Below are positions 1 through 7,753 of a stretch of 9,367 bases of DNA, in pieces; the stretch's first letter is position 1; each line of letters begins with the position of its first letter. The position numbers were made by a program, and so were the translations under genes. The DNA is from DAOUFU01 sp034429275 (GTDB lineage Bacteria > Chloroflexota > Anaerolineae > Aggregatilineales > Aggregatilineaceae), in contig DAOUFU010000199.1 of the NCBI GenBank assembly GCA_034429275.1, positions 1-9,367 of the forward strand, read 5' to 3'. Below the pieces are notes generated by a model. It was not told the origin of the DNA, searched no databases, and was given only the letters and a program-made list of their open reading frames with translations.

Positions 1-1
1 C

Positions 2-3000
2 ATCACCACGCACGACCGCCCGCTGATCGTGACGGCGGGCGCGGGCAGCGGGAAAACGCGCGTGCTGGTCGAGCGCTTCATCGCGCTGCTGGATGCGCAC
101 CCCGGCTGGTCGCTGCCCTCGGTGGTGGCGATCACCTTCACCGAGAAGGCCGCGCGCGAGATGCGCGACCGTGTGCGGACCGCCATCGAGCGGCGCATCG
201 CCCAGGCGGTCGCGGATGACGATCACCAGGCGCTGGAGCGGTGGCTGGATCACCAGGCGGCGCTGACCCGCGCCCGGATCGGCACGATCCACGCGTTGTG
301 CGCGTCGTTGCTGCGCGCTAATCCCGCCGAGGCCGGGGTTGATCCGGCCTTTGAGGTGCTGGACGAGACCGAAGCCGCTATCCTGTGCGACGAGGCGATA
401 GAGGAAACGCTGGGCGCGCTGGCGGGCGATGAATCGCTGGCGGCGCTGCTGGTCGCCTTTGGGGTGGAGCCGGTGCGGGCCGTGCTGCGCGAATATGCCT
501 GGACGGGCGCGGCGGAGCGAGTCGTACACGCCATCCCCGACGACCCCGGCGACCTGGTGGAGCGCTGGCAGGCGGCATGGGGCGCGCTGGCGGAGGCGGC
601 TCAGCGCCGGTTCTGTGCTGCGAGCGGCTGGCACGACGTGTTCGATCTGCCGCTGTGGGACGATATGCCGCCGGGCGACAAGCTCACCGCCGTGTGGGAG
701 GCTGCGCGGACTGGCTGCGCGGCGGCAGAGGGCTGCGCAGCGACGGATTTCCCGGCGGCGCTGCGCAGTGTCATCGGTGCGATCGATCTGCGGGTGGGGT
801 CGAAAAACCTGTGGGGCGAGGATCGGCTGGCCGCCGCCAAAGATGCGCTGCGCGGGCTGCGCGAGCAGTTGATCGCCGCGCTGGAAGCACTGCCGCCCGC
901 GCCCGACTGCGCCGCCGATGGGATCGATGAGCAGGCGGCGGAGTGGCTGCTGCGCTGGCGAGAGGCGATCCGGCTGGCGGCGGCGTGCTACACCCGGCGC
1001 AAACAGGATCGCGCCGCGCTCGATTTCGATGACCTGGAGGCGCGCGCCCGCCGCCTGCTGATCGATCACCCGGAGGTCGCCGCGCGGTACTGCGGCGATG
1101 GCGCGCGGGCAGGCGAGTTCAACCACATCCTGGTGGACGAATTCCAGGACACCAACCCGGCGCAGCGCGATATTGTGACGCGGCTGGCCGGGCTGGATCG
1201 CGCCGGGCCGGATCGCGCCGGGGCTGCGCGGTCGGAGGGGCGGCTGTTTGTGGTGGGTGATCCCAAGCAGAGCATCTACGCCTTTCGCGGGGCGGATGTC
1301 AGCGTGTTTGGCGCGGTGCGCGATGACCTGGTGGCGCGCGGCGGGGCCGAACTGCCGCTGTCGCAGTCATTCCGGGCGCACGCCGGGCTGGTCGGCGCGT
1401 GCAATGACCTGTTCGGGCAGATTCTGGGGCCGGGCGATTTTGACGACTCCGGCTATGGGGTAGGGCTGGGCGTGCCGATGACGGCGTTTCGGCCCGTGCC
1501 CGACGATCCTCGCGCCGCACCCGATCACCCGATGACGGTGATCGCCGTGCAGCGCCCGCCCGACATGGACCCGGCGCAGATGAGCGCGGATGACCTGCGG
1601 CGCTGGGAGGCGGCACTGCTGGCGGACTGCATTCACGGGCTGGTGGACGAGGGGCGGCTGATCTGGGACCGGAGAGCGCGCCACGACAATCTGCCGCCCG
1701 GCGCGGTGATTCCCACGTTTGCCACCGGGCAGGGCGAGGGCGCGTATCGCCCGGTGCAGTACGGCGATGTGGCGGTGCTGTTCCAGGCGAGCACGCACCA
1801 GGCGCAGTATGAGGACGTGTTCAAGCAGGCGGATCTACCCTACCTGGCGGTGGGTGGGCGCGGCTATTTCGACCAGCAGGAAGTGCGCGACCTGCTCAAC
1901 CTGCTGGCGGCGCTGCACAACCCGGCGGATGATCTCGCGCTGGCGGTGGCGCTGCGCTCGCCGCTGTTTGGGCTGAGCGACGAGGCGCTGTTCGCGCTGC
2001 GGGCGGAAGAACCGGGCGAGCGCGACCCTCGCCCCTTGTGGGATGCGGTGATGGATGAGACTCCGCCCGTGTTGCTGCCCGCTGATGAGCACGAAGCGCT
2101 GACCTTCGCGCGCGGTGTGTTGCGCGATCTGCGCGACGAGGCCGGGCGCGCGCCGATTGCCGATGTGCTGATGCACGCCGTCGAGCGGACGGGGTTCCAG
2201 GCGGCGCTGACGGGGCTGAGCGGCGGCGCGCGGCGGCGCGGCAACGTGGAGAAGCTGATCGCGCTGGCGCGGGCTTCCGGGCGGGTCTCGCTGGGCGCGT
2301 TCAATGCCTACGCGCGCGACCTGAGCGCCCGCGAAATCCGCGAAGGGGAAGCCGTGATCGACGCGGGAAACGCCGTGCGGCTGATGTCGGTCCACGCCAG
2401 CAAGGGGCTGGAATTCCCGGTGGTGATCCTGGCCGAAACCACCTGGACACGCAGCCCGCGCGAGAGCCTGTTCGCGCTGGACCCGGTGGCGGGCGCGGCC
2501 TGCACGCTGCCCAAGAATCACACCGAGGACAAACCACCGGAACCGTTCGCCTGGAGGCACGCGCGCATCCTGGCCGGGCAGCGCGATCAGGCCGAGCGCC
2601 GCCGCCTGCTGTATGTGGCTGCGACGCGGGCGGGCGATCACCTGGTGGTGAGCGGGGCGGTCACCGAGAAGTCTTCGCGGGGGGCGTGGCTGTGGCAGTG
2701 GCTCGGCGCGCTGGGGATCGAGGGGGCGGACGACCTGGTCGCCTCGGACAAAGTGGGCTGGATCACGCGCGAGTGGGGGCGCTGCGCGCTGTGGGTGCCG
2801 GTCACGCCGCCGCCGTCTCTCACGGGCCGCCGCGCCCGCAGCGCGATTTCGCCCTGGGATGCGCTGCCGGAAGGGGAGGCGTTGGAGCGCGTCGCCCCGG
2901 TCGAGCTGCCACTGCTGCGCGCCGTGCCGATTGATCGGCGCGCCCCGGCGCGGCATCTCTCGGCGACCCAACTCGACAAACTGGGCGGCGCGCCCGTTCT

Positions 3001-3628
3001 CGGCTACGGGGCCTTCCGCGACAGTGTGCTGCACGACGCGCCCGATCCGCTGCGACCGGTGCCGGATCGCCGGATGGACGAGCGGGGATTCCTGCGGGTC
3101 GTCGGGGAAATTGTACACCGCGCGCTGCAAAACTGGCTGCTGGCGCGCAATACCCCGCGCCAGGACCTGATCGCCATGCTGGAAACGTTCGCGTGGGAGC
3201 GGGCGCTCACCGATCCGGCGCAGCGCGGGCAGGCGGTCGCCAGGGCGCTCGACCTGCTGTGGCGCTTCGAGATGAGTCCGCTCTGCACGCAGATCGAGCG
3301 CGCGCCGCAGGTCTACCGCGAACTGCCGTTTGTGCATCGGCTGGTGGGCGAGGGCGGCGAGCGGGTGATTCACGGCGTGATCGACGTGGTGTTCTTCGAC
3401 GGGCAGACATGGCACGTGCTGGATTACAAGACCGCGCCGATCCCCAACCCGAAGCGCTATCACCTGCAGGTGGGCGCGTATGCCGCCGCGATTGAGGCGT
3501 CGATGGGCCAGGTGCCGGAGGTGGCTCTCTACTACATTCACCCGGCGCGGCTGTGGGAAGTGCGCGAGCACGAGTGGCGCGCGGCGCTGGCCCGGCTGGA
3601 GGACGACATCCGCGCCGCGCTGGGGTAG
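2..3628 (+). CDS. addA: AddA/RecB-like UvrD-family helicase-nuclease (5' partial)
   Basis: Large DNA helicase with a C-terminal nuclease, of the type that resects double-strand breaks for RecA-dependent repair in the cytoplasm. The frame is open from position 2 and the Walker A loop follows after about a dozen codons, so the true start lies upstream; the GTG at 29 is probably internal. Numbering from that GTG: Walker A GAGSGKT 4-10; motif Ia with ITFTEKAA near 35; motif II DEFQDT at 370-375; motif III GDPKQSIYAFRGAD from 410; SQSFR near 448; SVHASKGLEF from 787; YVAATR 862-867. The C-terminal PD-(D/E)XK fold shows EIVHRAL with H1030, then GVID with D1119 and DYK at 1132-1134, the expected catalytic set. 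About 1,208 residues are visible, close to the length of known AddA proteins. All helicase and nuclease motifs look intact. AddB normally partners AddA and may lie upstream. RecB-like or another UvrD-nuclease fusion is the alternative name; the domain call is certain. Confidence 0.93.
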   Translation: MTTHDRPLIVTAGAGSGKTRVLVERFIALLDAHPGWSLPSVVAITFTEKAAREMRDRVRTAIERRIAQAVADDDHQALERWLDHQAALTRARIGTIHALCASLLRANPAEAGVDPAFEVLDETEAAILCDEAIEETLGALAGDESLAALLVAFGVEPVRAVLREYAWTGAAERVVHAIPDDPGDLVERWQAAWGALAEAAQRRFCAASGWHDVFDLPLWDDMPPGDKLTAVWEAARTGCAAAEGCAATDFPAALRSVIGAIDLRVGSKNLWGEDRLAAAKDALRGLREQLIAALEALPPAPDCAADGIDEQAAEWLLRWREAIRLAAACYTRRKQDRAALDFDDLEARARRLLIDHPEVAARYCGDGARAGEFNHILVDEFQDTNPAQRDIVTRLAGLDRAGPDRAGAARSEGRLFVVGDPKQSIYAFRGADVSVFGAVRDDLVARGGAELPLSQSFRAHAGLVGACNDLFGQILGPGDFDDSGYGVGLGVPMTAFRPVPDDPRAAPDHPMTVIAVQRPPDMDPAQMSADDLRRWEAALLADCIHGLVDEGRLIWDRRARHDNLPPGAVIPTFATGQGEGAYRPVQYGDVAVLFQASTHQAQYEDVFKQADLPYLAVGGRGYFDQQEVRDLLNLLAALHNPADDLALAVALRSPLFGLSDEALFALRAEEPGERDPRPLWDAVMDETPPVLLPADEHEALTFARGVLRDLRDEAGRAPIADVLMHAVERTGFQAALTGLSGGARRRGNVEKLIALARASGRVSLGAFNAYARDLSAREIREGEAVIDAGNAVRLMSVHASKGLEFPVVILAETTWTRSPRESLFALDPVAGAACTLPKNHTEDKPPEPFAWRHARILAGQRDQAERRRLLYVAATRAGDHLVVSGAVTEKSSRGAWLWQWLGALGIEGADDLVASDKVGWITREWGRCALWVPVTPPPSLTGRRARSAISPWDALPEGEALERVAPVELPLLRAVPIDRRAPARHLSATQLDKLGGAPVLGYGAFRDSVLHDAPDPLRPVPDRRMDERGFLRVVGEIVHRALQNWLLARNTPRQDLIAMLETFAWERALTDPAQRGQAVARALDLLWRFEMSPLCTQIERAPQVYRELPFVHRLVGEGGERVIHGVIDVVFFDGQTWHVLDYKTAPIPNPKRYHLQVGAYAAAIEASMGQVPEVALYYIHPARLWEVREHEWRAALARLEDDIRAALG
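1195..1224 (+). repeat. Two-copy 15-base tandem repeat inside addA
   Basis: Two adjacent 15-base units (1195-1209 and 1210-1224) match at 14 of 15 positions; each begins GGATCGCGCC. The duplication is in frame and adds a second DRAG(P/A) unit to the protein, in the stretch between helicase motifs II and III. It looks like a slippage duplication in a surface loop with no visible effect on the flanking motifs. Confidence 0.8.
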
Positions 3629-3635
3629 CGTGCGG

Positions 3636-3660
3636 CGGCTCACGCCCGCGCGGTGAGCCG
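3636..3660. other. Hairpin across the convergent gene ends
   Basis: CGGCTCAC (3636-3643) and GTGAGCCG (3653-3660) form a perfect 8-base-pair stem with a 9-base GC-rich loop. It spans the last codons and stop of the minus-strand methyltransferase gene and starts 8 bases after the addA stop. Neither strand has a T-tract after the stem, so it is not a canonical intrinsic terminator. It could slow transcription in both directions or protect the 3' ends of the convergent mRNAs; that role is inferred. Confidence 0.45.
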
Positions 3661-4458
3661 GATCACCGGCGGCGACCAGGCGATCACACCGCCCGGCCCG
3701 GCCCAGGTGCGCAGCCGGGCGCGCATCGCATCCAGGCAGGCGGCACGAGCCGGATGGGGCAGCGCGGCCATCTCGGCGGCGCGCACCGTCTCGGCCAGCA
3801 GGAAGGCGATCAGTGCGTCGATGGACAGGCGCAGCGTCACGGGGGCGGATTCTGAGGCGTCGATCACGGTGAACCCGGCATCGGCGAAGGCTTCGCGGTA
3901 GTCCTCAACATCCTGCATCTGCTGTTCCCACGCGGCAGGGAACGTTTCGATCGCTGCACGCAGGTCGGCGGCAGGCGCGCCGGGCGACTCGACCGTGTGC
4001 GCGGCCAGCACCTCGTCCGCCGCGCGGATGGGGTCCGCTGCCGGTCCCCATTCCTGCACGGCGATTCGCCCGCCCGGCGCGATGATGCGCCTCAGCGCGG
4101 GCAGGCTGCGCCGGGGATCGGTCAGGTTGAGGCCAAAGTGTGCGACAACCAGGGTGAACGTGCCGGGCGCGAACGGTGGGCGCTCGATGTCGCCCTGCAC
4201 GCAGGGGAGGGCGACATCGGCGTGGGCGAGGTGCAGCTCCCCGGCGGAAACATCCAGCGCGATGATGCGGCACACACGCGGGGCCAACAGCCGCGCCAGC
4301 GAGCCGGTACCGCTGCCCGCGTCGAGAGCGCAGTCGGTGGGCTGCGGCGCGGCATAGCGGGCAAAATCGGCGGTCAGCGGGTGCAGCACCGACGCGATCC
4401 GGGCTGCGCCGCCGGTGCGGGCGGCCTCGTCGAACAGGCGTCGGGCGAGCGCGCTCAC
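3640..4458 (-). CDS. Class I SAM-dependent methyltransferase
   Basis: A 272-residue soluble Rossmann-fold methyltransferase of the Methyltransf_11/UbiE-like kind; the substrate cannot be told. The SAM-binding site is clear: motif I DAGSGTG at 46-52, the acidic end of strand 2 in IALDVS (D69), QGDIERPPF around 88-96, which should contact the adenine, then VVAHFGLNL and a post-motif APGGRIAVQEWG at 127-138. The C-terminal 100 residues are alpha-rich and probably form a substrate cap. The GTG start at 4458 overlaps the TGA of the upstream ligase gene (GTGA), and only a weak GGCGG precedes it, so translation is probably coupled to that gene. The close link suggests that both enzymes act on one metabolite, but this is inference. 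Its stop is 11 bases from the convergent addA stop. Ubiquinone/menaquinone-type or natural-product methyltransferases are equally possible by sequence. Confidence 0.88.
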   Translation of the reverse strand: MSALARRLFDEAARTGGAARIASVLHPLTADFARYAAPQPTDCALDAGSGTGSLARLLAPRVCRIIALDVSAGELHLAHADVALPCVQGDIERPPFAPGTFTLVVAHFGLNLTDPRRSLPALRRIIAPGGRIAVQEWGPAADPIRAADEVLAAHTVESPGAPAADLRAAIETFPAAWEQQMQDVEDYREAFADAGFTVIDASESAPVTLRLSIDALIAFLLAETVRAAEMAALPHPARAACLDAMRARLRTWAGPGGVIAWSPPVIRLTARA

Positions 4459-5651
4459 GATCCGCCGTGCCAGCCTTCGGCGCTTTCGGCCACCAGGTGA
4501 TCGACGACGGCGTTCAGCGCGTCTTGCTCGGATTGGCCCTCGGCGAGCGCGCGCTGGTAGACGGCGAGCTGGCGATCGGCGCTGGTGCCATTACGCGCGA
4601 TGGTGAGAATGTGCTCTACTTCCTTGCGCGATCCCAGCGAATCCACCACGCCGTCCACGATCTCGACCAGTTCCCCGGCGAGGTCCACCATCGGCACTTC
4701 TTCGCCCTTGCCGAAGTCGATCAGTTTGCCTTCGATGCCATAGCGCACAGCCCGCCACTTGTTTTCCTCGATGTAGATGGTGCGGTAGTTGCGCCACGAC
4801 TGGTTCTGGTTGCGCAGCTCGATCAGGCGGGCGGCCAGCGCCTGGACGAGAGCGGCCACCGCGATGGCATCGTCGAGGCGGGTGCACATATCACAGATGC
4901 GAATTTCGAGCGTGCCCAGGTTGGGGTGGGGGCGTGCATCCCACCAGATTTTGGTGGGGTCGCCGCCGGTGGTGTGCATCTGCTGATGCTTGGTGTGCGC
5001 CGGGTCGCCCAGCGAGCCAACCTTGCCCAGGACGCTCACATAGCGTTCGTATTCGCTGTAGCTGTAAAAGCTGGGTGGGATGCCGGAGCGCGGCATGTTC
5101 TCAAACACCAGGCTGCGATAGCTCTTCAGGCCGGTATTGCGCCCGTGCCAGAAGGGGGATGAGGTCGTCAGGGCCAGGATGTGCGGCAGGAAGTAGCGCA
5201 TCTGGTTGAGCACGTCGATCAGCAGCTCGAAGGCGGCGGGGGTCTGGCCAAAGCCCAGGTGAATGTGCATCCCGAAGATCAGCAGGCGGCGGGCGGCGTC
5301 CTTCATCTCGCTGGCGAGGTCGTCGTAGCGGTCGCCCTCGCTGATGCGCTGGTCCATCCAGCGGGCGAACGGATGCGTGCCTGCGGCGGCGATCACGCGG
5401 CCACTGGCGGCGGCGACTTCGCACATGGTGCGCCGCAGGTGCGAAAGTTCCTCGCGGGCTTCCTGAATGTTCTGGCAGATGCGGCTGCCCACCTCGACCT
5501 GGGACTGCATGAATTCCTGTTTGATCTGGTTGCCCAGCACGACCCGGCCCTGGTTCATCATCTGCTGCACGTAGGACGTTAGCTCGCGGGTGCGGGGATC
5601 GATGATCTGGTATTCCTCTTCAATGCCGAGCGTGAGCGGGGCGGTAGGCAT
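4455..5651 (-). CDS. YbdK-type carboxylate-amine ligase (glutamate-cysteine ligase family 2)
   Basis: A 398-residue ATP-dependent ligase of the GCS2 family, which joins an amino-acid carboxylate to an amine through an acyl-phosphate; some members make gamma-glutamylcysteine, others have unknown substrates. Motifs seen: GIEEEYQIIDP at 9-19 (conserved N-terminal glutamates), QVEVGSRIC at 51-59, GTHPF at 91-95, GMHIHLGFG at 127-135, SSPFWHGRNTGLKSYR at 164-179, WWDARPHPNLGTLEIR at 236-251 and NKWRAVRYG at 297-305. All are typical and intact, and the length is normal or slightly long for YbdK-like proteins. The start at 5651 is chosen because AGGAGA lies 7 bases upstream and the family N-terminus begins here. 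The frame stays open to 5978, but that extension crosses a promoter, a terminator and the end of the next gene, and has no family features. It is the first gene of an operon with the methyltransferase. The actual substrate is unknown. Confidence 0.92.
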   Translation of the reverse strand: MPTAPLTLGIEEEYQIIDPRTRELTSYVQQMMNQGRVVLGNQIKQEFMQSQVEVGSRICQNIQEAREELSHLRRTMCEVAAASGRVIAAAGTHPFARWMDQRISEGDRYDDLASEMKDAARRLLIFGMHIHLGFGQTPAAFELLIDVLNQMRYFLPHILALTTSSPFWHGRNTGLKSYRSLVFENMPRSGIPPSFYSYSEYERYVSVLGKVGSLGDPAHTKHQQMHTTGGDPTKIWWDARPHPNLGTLEIRICDMCTRLDDAIAVAALVQALAARLIELRNQNQSWRNYRTIYIEENKWRAVRYGIEGKLIDFGKGEEVPMVDLAGELVEIVDGVVDSLGSRKEVEHILTIARNGTSADRQLAVYQRALAEGQSEQDALNAVVDHLVAESAEGWHGGS

Positions 5652-5658
5652 GGGGCAA

Positions 5659-5664
5659 TCTCCT
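5659..5664 (-). promoter_or_regulatory. Ribosome binding site of the carboxylate-amine ligase gene
   Basis: AGGAGA on the minus strand is separated by 7 bases from the ATG at 5651. It decides the start, because the frame remains open for another 109 codons upstream. Confidence 0.8.
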
Positions 5665-5703
5665 GCGCGGGACGCGGCGCGTGTGGCAGTCTGATAGCCG
5701 GTT

Positions 5704-5731
5704 ACTATACTGGCGATTCGCCTGATCGCAA
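5704..5731 (-). promoter_or_regulatory. Sigma-70-like promoter of the ligase-methyltransferase operon
   Basis: Read on the minus strand, TTGCGA (5731-5726, 4 of 6 consensus) and TATAGT (5709-5704, 5 of 6) are separated by 16 bases. The predicted start of transcription is near 5697, giving a leader of about 46 bases with the AGGAGA site at its end. The spacer contains an 11-base palindrome (5712-5722) that could be an operator. Confidence 0.6.
5712..5722. promoter_or_regulatory. Palindrome GGCGA-T-TCGCC in the promoter spacer
   Basis: A perfect 5+1+5 inverted repeat lies exactly between the -35 and -10 boxes of the operon promoter. A protein bound here would cover the spacer, as MerR-type activators or simple repressors do. 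No regulator gene is in the window, and an 11-base palindrome in GC-rich DNA can arise by chance. Confidence 0.35.
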
Positions 5732-5774
5732 AAAACGGGCGGCGTATTCGTTCAGCCGGGGGACAAGAGAAGGA

Positions 5775-5804
5775 CAGGGGCGGACTCTGTGGAATCCGCC
5801 CCTG
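5775..5804 (-). terminator. Terminator hairpin after the secreted-protein gene
   Basis: CAGGGGCGGA (5775-5784) and TCCGCCCCTG (5795-5804) form a perfect 10-base-pair, GC-rich stem with a 10-base loop. It starts 28 bases after the stop of the gene ending at 5833. On the minus strand the stem is followed by a pyrimidine-rich run (TCCTTCTCTTG) rather than a clean T-tract, so termination may be moderate. It also separates this gene from the promoter of the next operon. Confidence 0.7.
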
Positions 5805-5832
5805 CAGGCATTTCATCAATGCCGGGCACGCG

Positions 5833-7647
5833 CTAGAACGACCACAGCCAGACGTTATCCAACTGGCAGTAGGTGAGCTGGGTGGCCCCGGCAGAATCCG
5901 ACTCGACGTACATTTCCAGCGAGGTAGTGCCGCTCGCCATCGGGAACTCCGCGGCGGCCAGAAGCTCGCCGTTGACATACATCAGGTTGTTGACGCCGAT
6001 CGAGATGATCGTGACGCGGTTGGTCACGCCGACGCCGGGCTTCACCAGGTCGGTGTATTCGAGGAAGCTGGCCTCGTCAGGATCGCCGCTGGGGCCGTAG
6101 TAGGCGAAAAGGGCGAAGGTGTCCTCGAAGACCAGCGCGCTGATGCTGGTGTCGCTGGTAGCGTGATAATGCATCCCGCAGCCGGAGCCGGGGCCGGAGT
6201 TCACCAGTGTGGCATCGAAGGTCAGCACCAGGTCATCGAAGGTGCTGCCGCTGCCCAGCGGGTAGTAATTGAAGCCCGCCCGGCTGGTTTCGCCATAGGT
6301 GGTGGGCACGCGCATCTGCACGCTGCCGCCTAACGGGACGAGACCCTTTGCGTGGAGTTCGTTGATCAACACTGCCGGGTCGTTGGCCGCCCAGTTGTCG
6401 AGGAACTGAGGATAACCGGATGCCTGGGTGGGCGGCGGGGTGATGGGGCAGCCGCTCGCATCGACGCCGTTACCGAGATTCCCCTGGTTCGGGCAGGTGT
6501 CGGACGAGTCGGGCACGCCGTCTCCGTCGCTATCGACGGCGGCGGGAGTCGGGCGCACGGGCAGCAGCGAGGACGGAGTAGCCGTTGCCGTTTGAGGGGT
6601 TCCGCCCAGGCCAAGCACGCCCATCAGCCCGGTGGAGGCTGCCGCAGCGTCGTAGGGGGTGGTGAGCAAGAAATTATCGAACTGGGCGACGACCTGATCG
6701 GTTTGATCGGGAATGGTGCCGCCGGAGATGCCTAGATAGCCCGCCGAAGTATCGACCGCGACGCCGGGGATGTCCTCGATGAACGCGCCGTTCCAGAAGA
6801 CACTCAACACCCCGCCATGCAGCCAGATCGCAATGCGAGGGTTCATCTCTGCGCCGTCGATGGCTTCGTTCACCGTCCATTCGCGGAGGGCGGTCCAACC
6901 GCCGTCATAGGCGTAGAGGCTGTAGTCGCCATCGGTGCTGAAGGACAGCGAATAGAAAATTTCGCCGTCTTCCGACATGCCCCAGACCAGCCCATATTCC
7001 GCGTAGCTGGGGTTGTTCTGGATGGCGACATCGGCCTGCATGAAGAACTCGGTAGTTTCTTCGAGCGGGTCCTCAGCCACAAAATAGCCGAACATGTTGG
7101 CGGTCTTGACGGTCACCTGCACCGCGCCGGGGACCAGGTCGCCCTTGACATTGTTGGTCTCGAAGGCTTTCCATTCCAGGCCCAGCGGCTCAACAGTTTG
7201 GTCAAAGGTGTTGAGCACCTTGAGCGTGCCATAACCGGAGCGTAGCTTGATCGCGTAGTTGCCGGAGGTGTCGCCGGTCCGCCGCACTTCGGCCTGGCAG
7301 ATTCCGGTGCTGGCGGGCATGAACGTTTCCAGCATCACCGCTGAGTCGCCTGCCGGCTGGCTGGTGCCCAACGGCTGAAAGCCCGGCCCGACTACGGTCA
7401 ATTCGGCGGCCAGGTTGCCGGAGGTGGTCTCGACCACCAGCGAGCCGGGGAAGTTTTCTGTGCAGGGGAACATGTACAGGGCGCTCGGCGTGCGTGCGTC
7501 GAGCGAGCCGGTGACCGGCTCCACAGCGTCCCCTTCCAGGGTTCCTTGCGCGGGTGGGGCGGCGGCTGCTCCCGGCACTATCGTCGCCGCCAGGATCGCG
7601 ATCACCGCGAAGGTGACAACACCCTGCACCCATCTGTTGATTGTCAT
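5833..7647 (-). CDS. Secreted protein with two LamG/lectin-like domains and a TSP3 linker
   Basis: A 604-residue exported protein of unknown function. Residues 1-30 are a clear Sec signal peptide (positive start, hydrophobic core, GAAAA before the likely cleavage near 30) with no lipobox cysteine. Residues 35-140 form an all-beta domain resembling bacterial pre-peptidase C-terminal (PPC-like) modules, with C61 and C117. Residues about 145-328 look like a concanavalin A/LamG-type sandwich, ending in QVVAQFDNFLL. A Pro/Thr/Ala-rich linker (about 330-371) leads to a calcium-binding thrombospondin type 3 repeat, DSDGDGVPD...D.C at 372-385, closed by GCP at 399-401. A second sandwich (about 412-604) ends in LDNVWLW and holds C490 and C594. 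No catalytic motif, sortase signal or C-terminal anchor is visible. It is probably extracellular and binds carbohydrate or surface polymer. GGGAGGA 6 bases upstream supports the ATG. It is monocistronic, with its own terminator. Domain names are by eye; export and TSP3 are sure. Confidence 0.88.
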   Translation of the reverse strand: MTINRWVQGVVTFAVIAILAATIVPGAAAAPPAQGTLEGDAVEPVTGSLDARTPSALYMFPCTENFPGSLVVETTSGNLAAELTVVGPGFQPLGTSQPAGDSAVMLETFMPASTGICQAEVRRTGDTSGNYAIKLRSGYGTLKVLNTFDQTVEPLGLEWKAFETNNVKGDLVPGAVQVTVKTANMFGYFVAEDPLEETTEFFMQADVAIQNNPSYAEYGLVWGMSEDGEIFYSLSFSTDGDYSLYAYDGGWTALREWTVNEAIDGAEMNPRIAIWLHGGVLSVFWNGAFIEDIPGVAVDTSAGYLGISGGTIPDQTDQVVAQFDNFLLTTPYDAAAASTGLMGVLGLGGTPQTATATPSSLLPVRPTPAAVDSDGDGVPDSSDTCPNQGNLGNGVDASGCPITPPPTQASGYPQFLDNWAANDPAVLINELHAKGLVPLGGSVQMRVPTTYGETSRAGFNYYPLGSGSTFDDLVLTFDATLVNSGPGSGCGMHYHATSDTSISALVFEDTFALFAYYGPSGDPDEASFLEYTDLVKPGVGVTNRVTIISIGVNNLMYVNGELLAAAEFPMASGTTSLEMYVESDSAGATQLTYCQLDNVWLWSF

Positions 7648-7653
7648 GGTTGG

Positions 7654-7660
7654 TCCTCCC
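7654..7660 (-). promoter_or_regulatory. Ribosome binding site of the secreted-protein gene
   Basis: GGGAGGA on the minus strand lies 6 bases before the ATG at 7647. It is one of the strongest such sites in the window and fixes the start directly ahead of the signal peptide. Confidence 0.8.
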
Positions 7661-7701
7661 AGGGAAAATCCCGTTTGCGTCGTTGCGGGCAGGTCATCCT
7701 G

Positions 7702-7716
7702 CTACACTCAGTGTAG
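7702..7716. promoter_or_regulatory. Palindrome CTACACT-C-AGTGTAG in the leader of the secreted-protein gene
   Basis: A perfect 7+1+7 inverted repeat lies 54-69 bases upstream of the ATG at 7647. If transcription starts near 7735, it falls within the early untranslated leader, where it could act as an operator (roadblock) or as a small RNA hairpin. The one-base centre suits a DNA site for a dimeric protein better than an RNA loop. On the minus strand TACACT inside it could itself serve as a weak -10 box. Confidence 0.45.
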
Positions 7717-7741
7717 TAGCAAACAGCTCTTAAGAAAAGTT

Positions 7742-7747
7742 ATTGTA
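7742..7747 (-). promoter_or_regulatory. Candidate -10 box for the secreted-protein gene
   Basis: TACAAT on the minus strand matches 5 of 6 bases of the -10 consensus and would start transcription near 7735, about 87 bases before the ATG. No good -35 box is found 16-18 bases upstream; that stretch is occupied by an inverted repeat (7754-7786). If used, the promoter may need an activator. Confidence 0.3.
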
Positions 7748-7753
7748 GGGCAT

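Noticed and set aside
1835..3643. A 602-codon open frame on the minus strand
   Set aside because: It is antisense to the addA gene, whose helicase and nuclease motifs cover the whole region. The antisense product is rich in Arg, Gln, His and Pro without domain features, as expected from a high-GC gene.
4467..5162. A 231-codon open frame on the plus strand
   Set aside because: It lies antisense to the conserved part of the carboxylate-amine ligase and has no ribosome binding site or recognisable domain.
5652..5978. An N-terminal extension of 109 codons on the carboxylate-amine ligase
   Set aside because: The extension covers the operon promoter, the upstream terminator and the 3' end of the secreted-protein gene. 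The family N-terminus and a good ribosome binding site are at 5651.
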